DNA of 64,000 nt. Source: Streptomyces alboflavus (GTDB lineage: Bacteria > Actinomycetota > Actinomycetes > Streptomycetales > Streptomycetaceae). The notes under the pieces were generated by a model. That model had not been told where the DNA came from and did not search any database. It saw only the letters and a program-made list of their open reading frames with translations. A program made the translations under genes and the position numbers. This document shows positions 38,029-47,039 of this stretch, piece by piece (position 1 is the first letter of the stretch; each line of letters begins with the position of its first letter). Where the stretch lies: assembly GCF_000716675.1 (NCBI RefSeq), contig NZ_JNXT01000001.1, forward strand, positions 62,001 through 126,000, read 5' to 3'.

Positions 38029-41000
38029 TCACCATGACCGCGATGACCTGCCCGTCGAGCCGGGGTGGGTGAGGACCAGCGGTTCAAGGCGGCGGGCCAC
38101 CAGGTTGACCGCGCCGTCGGCCCGTTCGATGCGGCCGTGGACCAAGAGGCCGGCGTTGTCGACGGCGAGCTTCATATGGGCGTCCCAGACCGGCGGGGGC
38201 ACGATCACGTTCGTCATGCCGGTCTCGTCCTCGATGTTGAGGAAGCAGGTGCCCTTCGCGGTGGGCGGGCGCTGGCGGTGCGTGACGAGGCCGCCGATGG
38301 TGACCGGGGTGCCGCCCGGCAGCCGCCGCACCTCGGCCGCGGTCACCACACCGCCCGCCTCCAGGTGGGCGCGGAGGTGCTGCACGGGGTGGCTGTCGGG
38401 GCTCGACCCGGTGGCCCACAGGTCGGCGAAGGTCTGCTCCACCGCGGTCATGGCGGGCAGGTCCGGGGCCGTGGGCGGGGTGGTCGCCCCGGGTAGGAAG
38501 CTGTCGTCGACACCGGCCAACGCCCCGGCCGCCCACAGCGCTTCACGCCGGTCCACGCCGAACGCGGCGAGTGCGCCCGCGGTGGCGAGGTTCTCCAGGA
38601 CCCTTGCGGACAGCCGGGTGCGCCGGGCGAAGTCCTCGAGGTCCCGGTACGGCCGTCCGGCGACGACCTCCGCCGCCGCCGCGTCCGACATCCCCCGTAC
38701 CCCGCCGAGGCCGAGCCGGATGGCCCGGCCGCCCTGGGAGTCCCCGTCGGCCTCGAGCCCGGCCCGCGGACCCGAGCGGGTCACATCCACACCGTGGACC
38801 CGGACGCCGCGGCGGCGGGCGTCGCCGATCAGGGTGAGCGGCGAGTAGAAGCCCATGGGCTGGTTGGCGAGCACACCGGCGATGAACGCGGCCGGGTAGT
38901 GCAGCTTCAGCCAGGCCGAGGCGTACACGATGTGCGCGAGCGACTGGGAGTGCGACTCGGGGAAGCCGTAGCCCGAGAACGCCTGGATCATCGTGTAGAG
39001 CTCCTCGGCGGCCTGCTCCGGAATGCCGCGCTCGGCCATCCCGGCGAGCAGCCGTCTGCGCAGCTCCGCGACCCGCTCGGGGGCGTGCTTGGCGGTGAGC
39101 GCCTTGCGCAGGGTGTCGGCCTCGCCGGGGCCGAGGCCCGCGCAGTCCATCGCGAGGAGCATCATCTGCTCCTGGTAGAGCGGGACTCCGAGAGTGCGCT
39201 TCAGGGCCCGCTCGGCGAGTGGGTGGGGGTAGCTCACCGGCTCGCTGCCGGCTCTTCGGCGCAGATACGGATGGACGGACCCGCCCTGGATCGGTCCGGG
39301 GCGGATCAGCGAGACGGCGACCACGAGGTCCTGGAAGTCACGGGGTCTCAGGCGCGGCAGCGTCGACATCTGCGCTCGTGATTCGACCTGGAAGAGACCC
39401 ACGGTGTCCGCACGCGAGATCATCTCGAAGACGCCGGGGTCGTCGGCCGGTATGGACGCCAGGTCGTAGCGGACGTGGTGGTGTTCGGCGATCAGGTCGC
39501 AGGTCGTGTGCAGGGCGGACAGCATGCCGAGACCGAGCAGGTCGATCTTGACCAGGCCCGCCTCCTCCACGTCCTCCTTGTCGCCCTGCAGCACACTGCG
39601 GCCCTCGGCGGTGGCCCACTCGACGGGCATCACCTCGCCGATCGGGCGCCGGGTCAGCACCATGCCGCCGGAGTGCACACCGAGATGGCGGGGCAACCCG
39701 GTGAGTTCCGCTGCCAGTTCGCGTACGTCGTCGGGTATGTCGGCGTCCTCGCCCGGGGGTTCGTGATGCTGGATGTGCCGGGTCATCTCGTCGATCCGGC
39801 CGAGGGGGTAGCCGAGCCCGCGGGCGGCGTCGCGGACGGCGAGCCGGGGGCGGTACGTGATGATATTGGCGACCTGGGCGGCATGGCTGCGGCCCCAGCG
39901 TTCGTAGACGTACTGGATGGCCTTCTCGCGGTGGGCGTTCTCGAAGTCGATGTCGATGTCCGGGGTCTCGGCCCGCTCCAGGGAGAGGAACCGCTCGAAG
40001 AGCAGCTGGTGCTTGACCGGGTCCACGGCGGTGATGCCGAGGACGTAGCAGACGACGGAGTTGGCGGCGGAGCCCCGGCCCTGGCACCAGATGCCGTGGT
40101 CCATGGACCAGCGCACGATGTCCCACACGATCAGGAAGTAGCCGGCCATCTCGAGGCGGTCGATGACCGTGAGCTCGTGCTCCAGCTGGATCCAGGCCGT
40201 GTGCGCGCCGGCGCGCGGACCGTAGCGGCGCTCGGCGGCCTGGACGGCGAGCTCGCGCAGGTACGACATCTCGGTGTGGCCGGGCGGCGCGGGGAAGCCG
40301 GGCAGCTCGGGCCTGAGTTCGGCGAGGTCGACGCTGCAGGCGCGGCCGAGTTCCAGGGTGGCCTCCCGTACGCCGGGGTAGCGGGCCAGGCGCCGGGCCA
40401 TGTCGTCGGGGGCGCGCAGATGCGCGGTGGGTGCCGGGGGCAGATGGCCGGCGGCGTGGTCCAGGTCCTCGCGGCGGCGCAGCGCGGTCAGGGCCTGGGC
40501 GAGCCGGGCGTCGCGCGGGCGGGCGTAGTGCACGGCGTTCGAGGCGACGACGGACAGGCCGAGTCGTCGGGCGGCGGCGTGCAGGGCGTCGTTGCGCGGG
40601 GTGTCGGTGGGCAGGGCGTGGTCGATCAGCTCGGCGTGCAGGTGCTCGGGGCCCAGAAGACCGAGGAGCGTTTCGAGGCGGCGCGCACCGGCCCCGGGGC
40701 AGCCGGTCAGGACTGCCAGGTGCCCGTCCCGTACCGCTCCGGCGAGCCGCGCCGGGTCGTGCGCCGGCTGCTGCTTGGCGCCGGCGAGCTGGGCGGCGCT
40801 GATGAGCGCGGACAGCTGGGTGAAGCCGGTCAGGTCACGGGCGAGGACGAGTACGGGCCCGTACGGCTCGGGCAGGCTCAACTCCGCTCCGTACACGGCG
40901 GAAAGGCCGTGCCTGCGCGCGGCGGAGGCCAGTCGGCGCGCGGCGTAGAGCCCGTCCCGGTCGGTCACGGCGAGCACCTCGACGCCGAGGCGTGCCGCCT

Positions 41001-41133
41001 CCGCCGCAAGCACCTCCGGGTCCGACGCGCCCTGCAGGAACGAGAACGAGGAGTGCACGTGCAGCTCGGCCCACCCGGCCGGGACCGGTGACGCGACGCG
41101 GCCCCGGGCGGGCAGCCGCAGCACCTCACCCAT
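38029..41133 (-). CDS. dnaE2: Error-prone DNA polymerase III alpha subunit DnaE2 (ImuC)
   Basis: A 1034-residue C-family polymerase. The PHP domain starts AELHVHSSFSFLQGASDP; the polymerase core has catalytic aspartates in PDIDIDFEN (Asp392, Asp394) and the GRGSAANS motif; a helix-hairpin-helix region and an OB fold (VTIGGLVTHRQRPPTAKGTCFLNIEDE) end the protein. It lacks the beta-binding and extra C-terminal parts of the replicative DnaE1. It makes mutagenic bypass synthesis in the SOS response. The ATG at 41133 lies inside the end of imuB (TATGGGTGA), so translation is coupled. A longer start upstream within imuB is less likely. Confidence 0.95.
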   Translation of the reverse strand: MGEVLRLPARGRVASPVPAGWAELHVHSSFSFLQGASDPEVLAAEAARLGVEVLAVTDRDGLYAARRLASAARRHGLSAVYGAELSLPEPYGPVLVLARDLTGFTQLSALISAAQLAGAKQQPAHDPARLAGAVRDGHLAVLTGCPGAGARRLETLLGLLGPEHLHAELIDHALPTDTPRNDALHAAARRLGLSVVASNAVHYARPRDARLAQALTALRRREDLDHAAGHLPPAPTAHLRAPDDMARRLARYPGVREATLELGRACSVDLAELRPELPGFPAPPGHTEMSYLRELAVQAAERRYGPRAGAHTAWIQLEHELTVIDRLEMAGYFLIVWDIVRWSMDHGIWCQGRGSAANSVVCYVLGITAVDPVKHQLLFERFLSLERAETPDIDIDFENAHREKAIQYVYERWGRSHAAQVANIITYRPRLAVRDAARGLGYPLGRIDEMTRHIQHHEPPGEDADIPDDVRELAAELTGLPRHLGVHSGGMVLTRRPIGEVMPVEWATAEGRSVLQGDKEDVEEAGLVKIDLLGLGMLSALHTTCDLIAEHHHVRYDLASIPADDPGVFEMISRADTVGLFQVESRAQMSTLPRLRPRDFQDLVVAVSLIRPGPIQGGSVHPYLRRRAGSEPVSYPHPLAERALKRTLGVPLYQEQMMLLAMDCAGLGPGEADTLRKALTAKHAPERVAELRRRLLAGMAERGIPEQAAEELYTMIQAFSGYGFPESHSQSLAHIVYASAWLKLHYPAAFIAGVLANQPMGFYSPLTLIGDARRRGVRVHGVDVTRSGPRAGLEADGDSQGGRAIRLGLGGVRGMSDAAAAEVVAGRPYRDLEDFARRTRLSARVLENLATAGALAAFGVDRREALWAAGALAGVDDSFLPGATTPPTAPDLPAMTAVEQTFADLWATGSSPDSHPVQHLRAHLEAGGVVTAAEVRRLPGGTPVTIGGLVTHRQRPPTAKGTCFLNIEDETGMTNVIVPPPVWDAHMKLAVDNAGLLVHGRIERADGAVNLVARRLEPLVLTHPGSTGRSSRSW

Positions 41134-42664
41134 AGTGTGCCTCCGCCCACCATCGGCCCTGCTCAAGCACGAGCAGCCAGGCCGGGCCCGCCTCGGTGAC
41201 GACCTGCATCCGGACCAGGCGGCGGGCCCGGACGGTGTTCCACCACTGCTCAAGTACCGGCCACGGCCCCGCCCAGCCCCGCACCGTGACGGGCCGGTGG
41301 CCCTTGACGATCAGCCGGGCCGGTGGCGCGGACAGGACCAGGCGTGCCGAGATCGCCACCGGCTCGCCCTGGGCGTCCAGCAGCCGGGCCTGCTCCAGCT
41401 GCGCGGGCACCCAAGCGGGGTACGGGGCGGGCAGCTGGCCGGGCCAGGGCCCGTCGGGCAGCCGGTTCTCGGGCGGTACGTCGCCGAAGGCCACGCGTAT
41501 CGCCCGCTCCGCGGGTCCCCGGCCGCCGCCGAGCGCGACCCGGGTCACGGCGTCGTGCCCGAGCATCGCCTGCAGACGGGCGGCGGCGGCCTCCAGTTCC
41601 GCGATCCCCGACGCGCCGAACAGCTGCTGCTGGCGGCCGGTCGCCGCGCTCAGCGCCTCCGGGCGCAGCGCCAGCCGGACGATGCCCGCGGCGGGGCCGC
41701 CGTCGTCGGCCAGGGCGCCGGTCTCCTGCCAGGCGGCGAGCTGCCAGCGCACCCGCTCGGCGACCGCGAGCTCCGACAGCTTCCCCTCGTGCCGCCACAG
41801 CCGGGTCAGCCGCTTCCCGCCGGTGAGCTCGAGGGCGACCTCGATCCGGGCGCACACCGCGCCGGCCGCGGCAAGGCGTTCGTGCAGTTGCCGTGCGAGT
41901 TCCTTCGCCGCGAACGCGACCGGCTCGAGCAGGGCCACGGCCGGCTTGAACTGGTGGGCGACGGTGAGGTCCTGCCCGGGCGCCCGGGTGCTCAGGCCGC
42001 GCGCTTCGAGGCCGCGGGCGATGCGATGGGCGGCCGCGCCGTCCGTGCCGAAGCGGGCGGTCACCCTGTCGCCGGGCAGCGCCGCGAAGGCGCCCAGCGT
42101 GGGCAGTCCCATCCGGGTGAGGAGCACCGCGAGCTCAGGGCGGCCGAGCACTCCCACCGGGTACGGGGCGAGGAACCGAGCCGTCCGCCCCGCCGGGACG
42201 AGCCGGCCCTGACGGGCGGCGAGCGCGGCGGCGAAGACGGTGTCCGCGGCGCCCACGCGCACCGTGAAGCCGACGGCTGAGATCGCTTCGGTGATCCGGT
42301 CGGCGAGCGCTCGCTCGCCGCCGAAGTAGCGGGCGGGACCGTGCGCGGGCAGCACGAGCAGCCCGGGGCGGATCACCTCCCAACGGGGGGCGATGTGCTG
42401 CTCCAGGTGCTGCAGGACCGGTTCGAAGCAGCGGATCTCGCCCTCCACGTCCCGTTCGGACAGCTCAAGGCCGGGTGCCCGGCCGGTCGCCTGCCGCAGC
42501 CGCATCCCGCGCCGCACTCCGAGGGCCCGGGCGGCGGCGGAGCAGGCGACGATCTTCCCGCCGCCGACGACGGCGGTCGCCCGTGCCCCGTCGGGGTTGC
42601 TGCCGTCGGCGACGATGGGCCAGTCGGGCAACCAGGCACAGGCGACTCGTTCGATGGCACTCAT
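41126..42664 (-). CDS. imuB: ImuB: inactive Y-family polymerase homologue of the mutasome
   Basis: A 512-residue protein with the Y-family palm/finger layout but without the metal-binding acidic residues. The usual DMDAFFA start is replaced by ACAWLPDWPI, and the SVDE motif by PAHGPARYFGGE. It is therefore a non-catalytic adaptor, as known for mycobacterial ImuB, which brings DnaE2 to the sliding clamp. A little-finger-like region and a C-terminal tail with WWNTVRARRLVRMQVV follow. It overlaps imuA' by four bases (ATGA) and dnaE2 by eight, so the three are one operon. Confidence 0.9.
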   Translation of the reverse strand: MSAIERVACAWLPDWPIVADGSNPDGARATAVVGGGKIVACSAAARALGVRRGMRLRQATGRAPGLELSERDVEGEIRCFEPVLQHLEQHIAPRWEVIRPGLLVLPAHGPARYFGGERALADRITEAISAVGFTVRVGAADTVFAAALAARQGRLVPAGRTARFLAPYPVGVLGRPELAVLLTRMGLPTLGAFAALPGDRVTARFGTDGAAAHRIARGLEARGLSTRAPGQDLTVAHQFKPAVALLEPVAFAAKELARQLHERLAAAGAVCARIEVALELTGGKRLTRLWRHEGKLSELAVAERVRWQLAAWQETGALADDGGPAAGIVRLALRPEALSAATGRQQQLFGASGIAELEAAAARLQAMLGHDAVTRVALGGGRGPAERAIRVAFGDVPPENRLPDGPWPGQLPAPYPAWVPAQLEQARLLDAQGEPVAISARLVLSAPPARLIVKGHRPVTVRGWAGPWPVLEQWWNTVRARRLVRMQVVTEAGPAWLLVLEQGRWWAEAHYG

Positions 42665-43365
42665 CCGACGACGTGCAGACCGCCGTGGCGTGCTTCACCG
42701 GACGGCGCGGCATCGGGCGCGTCGGCCGGGGTGTCCACGGCATCAGGGATGTTCTCGAAGGGGCAGGCCCGTCCGTCAGGGCCGGGCAGCCACAGCCGGG
42801 CGGTGCGCGGCGCACCGCCCGCCGCGCCGCGGCCGGTGGCCACGACCTGCACGCGCCGGGCCCGCAGCAGCCCGTGCCCGGCGCCGACGCCTTCCCAGTG
42901 CGACGCGGTCACCGCCATCCGCAGCTCGGCACCCGCCCAGGCTCCCGTGGTGAGCAGTACCGCTCCGGTACGGCGCAGCACGGCCGCGAGCCGCCGGGCC
43001 TGCCGATCGGGAGCTGGGCCGAGCGGACCGAGCAGCAGCACCGGCACGGCCTCCGCGAGCGTGGCGACGACATCGGGCCAGCGTTTGCCGGGGTGGTCCA
43101 CCCACAGTCCGGTGCCGACGTTCAACCCCATCGAATCGGCGGCGAGCACCCCCAGCTGGGGCAGCCCGACCACCGCCCACGCGCCCGCCTCGGCGGCGGC
43201 CGGTGCGGCGAGGGCGAGCAGCAGCGGGAGGTCCTGGCCCACGCTCACGGCCGAGCCGGGGCGCAGCCGGCCGCCGGGCAGGAGGCACTCAAGCTCGGAG
43301 GCCACCGGAAACCCGGCGCCGTTTCGCGCATCGTCCCTGCTGGGGACCGGTACTGCTGACGCCAT
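42661..43365 (-). CDS. ImuA'-like RecA-fold protein of the mutasome
   Basis: A 234-residue protein in the place of mycobacterial imuA'. It shows a RecA-like core (SAVSVGQDLPLLLALAAPAAAEAG, AWAVVGLPQLGVLAADSMG, VPVLLLGPLGP) but no clear Walker A, as expected for ImuA'. The C-terminus is polar and Pro/Ala-rich and would be the part that contacts ImuB. The ATG at 43365 is preferred over a TTG at 43383, because the latter lies inside the LexA-box-like site. No strong ribosome site is seen, so the mRNA could have a very short leader. Confidence 0.75.
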   Translation of the reverse strand: MASAVPVPSRDDARNGAGFPVASELECLLPGGRLRPGSAVSVGQDLPLLLALAAPAAAEAGAWAVVGLPQLGVLAADSMGLNVGTGLWVDHPGKRWPDVVATLAEAVPVLLLGPLGPAPDRQARRLAAVLRRTGAVLLTTGAWAGAELRMAVTASHWEGVGAGHGLLRARRVQVVATGRGAAGGAPRTARLWLPGPDGRACPFENIPDAVDTPADAPDAAPSGEARHGGLHVVG

Positions 43366-43375
43366 GATTCGAGCA

Positions 43376-43391
43376 TCGGACAACAGTTCGA
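43376..43391 (-). promoter_or_regulatory. LexA (SOS) box candidate upstream of imuA'-imuB-dnaE2
   Basis: On the minus strand the site reads TCGAACTGTTGTCCGA. The actinobacterial SOS box is TCGAAC-N4-GTTCGA, so only one base differs (GTCCGA for GTTCGA). It lies 11 bases before the chosen ATG, where LexA would block the promoter. Confidence 0.72.
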
Positions 43392-43933
43392 ATATTGCAA
43401 GACGAGTTCACCGGCGCCCCTGGGCCCCCGTCCGCCCCACGGGACCAACCCGCTTTGCCTGTAAGGGGATCGCCCTCCGAGTACGCCCTGGGTGAATTTT
43501 CTCGCCGGGGCGGGCCGGTGTGTCCGGCGGCGAGCGGCGGCGCATCGCCGCTCCCATCGGGCCGGAGCGCGAAACGCCGCGAGAGGCCGCTCGTCGTCTG
43601 CCGGGCGGTACGGCGCAGGATCCGTTTGAGGGAACCGGGGCGGAGGTCGGGTGAGGGCACCTCGAAGCCGTCAACTCCCCTGTCTCGTATGCGAGTTGAG
43701 GGTGTCCGGGCTTCCGTCGCACCCCTTGCCTGGTGACGTACCTCACATTTCGAATGGGTGGTTTATGGTGATTTCGCCGCCTTCCCTGAAGGCGTCTCGC
43801 CGCGACGGCTCGGGCGACGGCGACAGGGGTTCCGCGCCGCGCGATTGGGTCGCCGCCGCCCGGGCGCGATACAACGAACGGCATTCCGCCCCTCGTCCCC
43901 ACCCTCGACTCCGCCCCTCGGAGAGGATCTGTC
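43392..43933. other. Divergent region between mutasome operon and pentapeptide gene
   Basis: No gene is supported in these 542 bases. A minus-strand frame (43408-43959) is Arg/Pro-rich with no motif or ribosome site. An inverted repeat TCAACTC...GAGTTGA lies at about 43672-43700. The GGAGAGGATC ribosome site of the next gene is near 43919. Confidence 0.4.
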
Positions 43934-44623
43934 ATGCCCGCGACCCCGCGCCCCGCCACCCCTCCTCCCGTCCCCGCGCCCCGGAGCCTCGCCGACCTTC
44001 CGTTCGCCCACCGCCTCGAGGTGTTCGGCGGGGAGCTCGGGCGGGACGGGGATCATGAGTCCGTGCACTTCGACGGGGGCGACTTCGTCGATCTTGACGG
44101 TGGCGGCAGCGTCTTCCTGGAGTGCGCCTTCTCCTCGGTGGCCGTCGAGGGCGGGCGGTATCGCCGGGTCCGCTTCACCGACGTCTGGACGTGGCAGACC
44201 CGCTGGGTGGGCACCGACCTCGCCGAGACCCAGTGGACGGACTGCGAGGCGGGCGCGGGGCTGCTCGCCGGGGTGGAGCTGTACGGCGCCCGGCTGCGCA
44301 GAGTGATCTTCCACCGTTGCAAGTTCGACTCGGTCAACCTGCGCGCGGCCGAGCTGCGCGACGTCGCCTTCGTGGACTGCCTGCTGCGCGATGTCGACTT
44401 CGGCGGCGCGCGCCTGGGCGGGGTCTCCTTTCCCGGTACGACGCTGGAGCGCGTCCGCTTCGACAACGTCACCGTGGACCGGGCCGACCTGAGCGGGGCG
44501 GCGGCCCTCGGCATCGCATCGGGCCTCGACGGGCTGCGCGGGGCGACCATCAGCGGCATCCAACTCCTGGAGCTGGCACCGGCGTTGGCGGACCTGGCCG
44601 GTCTGCGGGTGGCGGACGCCTGA
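43934..44623 (+). CDS. Pentapeptide repeat protein
   Basis: A 229-residue protein whose residues about 55-190 follow the A(D/N)Lxx pattern: CAFSSVAVEGGRYRRVRF, DLAETQWTDCEAG, VELYGARLRRVIFHRCKF, VNLRAAELRDVAFVDC. This forms a right-handed square beta-helix. Some members protect DNA gyrase by mimicking DNA; others have no known role. There is no signal peptide, so it is cytoplasmic. The N-terminal 20 residues are Pro-rich. It stands alone with GGAGAGG before the ATG. Whether it shields gyrase cannot be told from sequence. Confidence 0.88.
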   Translation: MPATPRPATPPPVPAPRSLADLPFAHRLEVFGGELGRDGDHESVHFDGGDFVDLDGGGSVFLECAFSSVAVEGGRYRRVRFTDVWTWQTRWVGTDLAETQWTDCEAGAGLLAGVELYGARLRRVIFHRCKFDSVNLRAAELRDVAFVDCLLRDVDFGGARLGGVSFPGTTLERVRFDNVTVDRADLSGAAALGIASGLDGLRGATISGIQLLELAPALADLAGLRVADA

Positions 44624-44722
44624 GCGGGGCCGCGCGCCGTCACGCGGCGTCGGTGTGGGCGGCCGTGCCGTGACCGTGCCAGTGATCGCTGGATTTCGCC
44701 GCGATTTTTACCCGCGCGTAAC

Positions 44723-44751
44723 TTCACACTTGCACTACCGGCTCGTAATTT
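44723..44751 (+). promoter_or_regulatory. Promoter candidate of the lipase gene
   Basis: TTCACA (44723-44728) and TAATTT (44746-44751) are spaced by 17 bases, close to the vegetative consensus. The site is about 90 bases before the lipase ATG, in a locally A+T-rich patch. An overlapping TTGCAC at 44730 is a second -35 option. Confidence 0.42.
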
Positions 44752-44839
44752 AGCGTGACCACGTCAACCTCGTGTCCCGGGTCACAGGGCGATCGTTACC
44801 CAGTCCTCGCACTCCCCTGAGCCGCAAGGAGATCACCCG

Positions 44840-45709
44840 ATGCTGCCCTGGAGACGAGCGCTGCGCGCGCTCACCGCCGCCCTGATCGTCGCGGGCGCCG
44901 CCACGCTCACCCCCACCGCCACGGCCGCCGAATCCGCTTCCTCGCGCACCGCCGCCGTGTCGAGCGGCTGGAACGACTACGGCTGCAAGCCGTCCGCCGC
45001 CCACCCCCGCCCGGTCGTCCTCGCCCACGGCACCTTCGGCAACTCCGTGGACAACTGGCTCGTCCTCGCGCCCTACCTGGTCAAGCGCGGCTACTGCGTC
45101 TTCTCGCTGGACTACGGCCAACTGCCCGGCGTGCCCTTCTTCCACGGCCTCGGCCCGATCGACAAGTCGGCCGGACAGCTCGACACCTACGTCGACAAGG
45201 TGCTGAAGGCGACCGGCGCCAGGGAGGTCGACATCGTCGGGCACTCGCAGGGCGGCATGATGCCCCGCCACTACCTGAAGTTCCTCGGCGGCGCCGAGAA
45301 GGTGAACGCCCTGATCGGCCTCGCGCCCGACAACCACGGCACGACCCTGCTCGGCCTGACCAAGCTGCTGCCCTTCTTCCCGGGCGCGGAGGACCTGCTT
45401 TCGGCGGCCACCCCGGCGCTCGCCGACCAGATCGCCGGATCGAAGTTCCTCACCAAGCTCAACGCGGGCGGCGACACCGTCCCCGGCGTGCGCTACACCG
45501 TCATCGCCACGAAGTACGACGAGGTCGTCACCCCGTACCGCTCCCAGTTCCTGAACGGCCCCGACGTGCGCAACGTCGTCGTACAGGACCTCTGCGCGGT
45601 GGACCTCTCCGAGCACGTGGCGGTGGGCATCCTGGACCGGGTCGCCCACCACGAGGTGGCGAACGCCCTCGACCCGGCCCACGCGAAACCGACCACCTGC
45701 CTGTCGTAG
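44840..45709 (+). CDS. Secreted lipase (alpha/beta hydrolase, class 2 lipase family)
   Basis: A 289-residue secreted protein. Signal peptide to about residue 30 with an Arg-rich start (PWRRALRA). The lipase fold has the oxyanion stretch VVLAHGTFGNSVDNW, the nucleophile Ser136 in GHSQGG, an acidic residue likely in IATKYDEVVTPY and the catalytic His in LSEHVAVG. Three cysteines after the signal (49, 86 and others near 253 and 288) could form the disulfides typical of secreted lipases. It hydrolyses triacylglycerols or esters outside the cell. A CAAGGAGAT ribosome site precedes it, and a perfect hairpin follows. Confidence 0.88.
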   Translation: MLPWRRALRALTAALIVAGAATLTPTATAAESASSRTAAVSSGWNDYGCKPSAAHPRPVVLAHGTFGNSVDNWLVLAPYLVKRGYCVFSLDYGQLPGVPFFHGLGPIDKSAGQLDTYVDKVLKATGAREVDIVGHSQGGMMPRHYLKFLGGAEKVNALIGLAPDNHGTTLLGLTKLLPFFPGAEDLLSAATPALADQIAGSKFLTKLNAGGDTVPGVRYTVIATKYDEVVTPYRSQFLNGPDVRNVVVQDLCAVDLSEHVAVGILDRVAHHEVANALDPAHAKPTTCLS

Positions 45710-45723
45710 GAGCGGTCGCGCGA

Positions 45724-45763
45724 AGGGCCGCCGCCACCCCGCGTCCGGGGTGGCGGCGGCCCT
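45724..45763. terminator. Terminator after lipase (convergent with LPMO gene)
   Basis: A perfect 17-bp stem, 45724-45740 with 45747-45763, loop GCGTCC, 14 bases after the lipase stop and 50 before the end of the LPMO gene. Confidence 0.9.
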
Positions 45764-45812
45764 CACCTCTCCCTGGCCGCGGAATGACCTCCACACGGCC
45801 GGGAGGACCAGG

Positions 45813-46850
45813 TCAGCGGCTGTGACGGCCGCCGGTGGCCGCGCGGCGGCGAGTCGTCGCGAACATCGTGGCCGCGCCGACCGCGAGCACCGCGGCGCCG
45901 CCGATCGCGAGGTACGGGGTGGTGCTGTCGCCGCCGGTCTCGGCGAGGTTCTCGTCGGCCGCGACGGGCTTGCCCGCGGCACCCTTCACCTCCGGCTGGT
46001 TCCCGGACCCGCCGGGCTCGGCAGCCGCGTCGTCCCCGCTGTTCCCGGCGTCCTCGGCGGGCTCCGCCTCCGTGACCTTCGGCCCGGTCTTCGCGTCGCT
46101 GTCGCCGTGGCCGCGGTGCTCCACGGACGACTTGTCCGCGCCGTCGGCTATGTCCTTCTCGGAGGGCGCGGAGGCGACGGGCGCCGCGGCCCCCGTGCCC
46201 GATCCGCCGCCGCTCTTGCCGCCGAACACCACGTCGGAGCAGGTGTAGAAGGCCTCGGGGGAGTCCGAGCGCTGCCAGATCGAGTAGACCAGGTGGCGGC
46301 CGGACTTGGCGGGCACCTTCCCCTGGAAGACGTAACTGCCGTTCACCAGCTTCGGGTCGGTGACCTTCGCGAAGGGCCGCGCCTCCAGGTCCGACCACTT
46401 CAGGGGCTTCTTCGGGTCGTACGAGTCCTTGGTGACGTACAGCTCGAAGGAGCCCCGGTGCGGGGCGGTGGCCCGGTACTTGAAGGTGTGGGTGCCGGCG
46501 GTGAGCCTGGACGACGGCCAGTCGGCGCGCGGCAGGTCGAGCCCCTTGTACTTGTCGTTCCCGGCGCTGCACAGCTTCCCGTCCGGGATGATCTCCTTCG
46601 ACTTGCCCGCGGCGTTGGCGATGTTGACGCCGTTCCAGTCGTACAGGGCCTGCGTCCCGCCGGCCGCCACCAGCGCCTTGCACGCGGCCGACTTCGGCGC
46701 CTCCGGCCCCTCCTGGAAGCAGGCGGACACCCGGCTCACCGGGTCCGTCATCGACCCGTGCGCGGCGGCGGGCGCCGCGGCGAACACGGTCAGGGCGAGC
46801 GGGGCGACACCCGCGGTGGCGATGGCGGCGACCTTGCGAGCAGCGGTCAT
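45813..46850 (-). CDS. Lytic polysaccharide monooxygenase (AA10) with sortase E anchor
   Basis: A 345-residue exported enzyme. The signal peptide (1-30) is cut before His31 (AAAHGSM), the N-terminal half of the copper histidine brace; the second His is probably His131 in TAPHRGSFELYVTKD. The AA10 domain ends near residue 208 (FYTCSDVVFGG). An Ala/Glu/Asp-rich spacer of about 90 residues leads to LAETG (302-306), a helix and an Arg tail. LAxTG is the motif recognised by class E sortases of Streptomyces. The enzyme would be fixed to the cell wall and oxidise chitin or cellulose there. AGGAGAG precedes the ATG at 46850. Confidence 0.92.
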   Translation of the reverse strand: MTAARKVAAIATAGVAPLALTVFAAAPAAAHGSMTDPVSRVSACFQEGPEAPKSAACKALVAAGGTQALYDWNGVNIANAAGKSKEIIPDGKLCSAGNDKYKGLDLPRADWPSSRLTAGTHTFKYRATAPHRGSFELYVTKDSYDPKKPLKWSDLEARPFAKVTDPKLVNGSYVFQGKVPAKSGRHLVYSIWQRSDSPEAFYTCSDVVFGGKSGGGSGTGAAAPVASAPSEKDIADGADKSSVEHRGHGDSDAKTGPKVTEAEPAEDAGNSGDDAAAEPGGSGNQPEVKGAAGKPVAADENLAETGGDSTTPYLAIGGAAVLAVGAATMFATTRRRAATGGRHSR

Positions 46851-46992
46851 GGGGGGATCTCTCCTAGGGCGGCGAACAGGTGGGGGCGGACGGGGCACGG
46901 GCCCCGCGGCGGGCGGGGCGCGAACCTCGCGGCGATCAGCAAGCTAGCCGCCCGGATCCCCGAATTCGCCTGCTGGGGCCGGCTGGAGGCGA

Positions 46993-47013
46993 TCCTTATG
47001 CTCGCGTTAAGGA
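46993..47013. promoter_or_regulatory. Inverted repeat upstream of the LPMO gene
   Basis: TCCTTA (46993-46998) and TAAGGA (47008-47013) are perfect arms around nine bases, about 140 bases before the LPMO start. It could be an operator. I found no DasR-like site in the gap. Confidence 0.35.
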
Positions 47014-47039
47014 CCCCCTCAGCCTGCCCTCAGGTCAGG

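Noticed and set aside
43408..43959. Minus-strand frame of 183 codons in the mutasome/pentapeptide gap
   Set aside because: Arg/Pro-rich, no ribosome site, no motif, and it overlaps the pentapeptide gene start.
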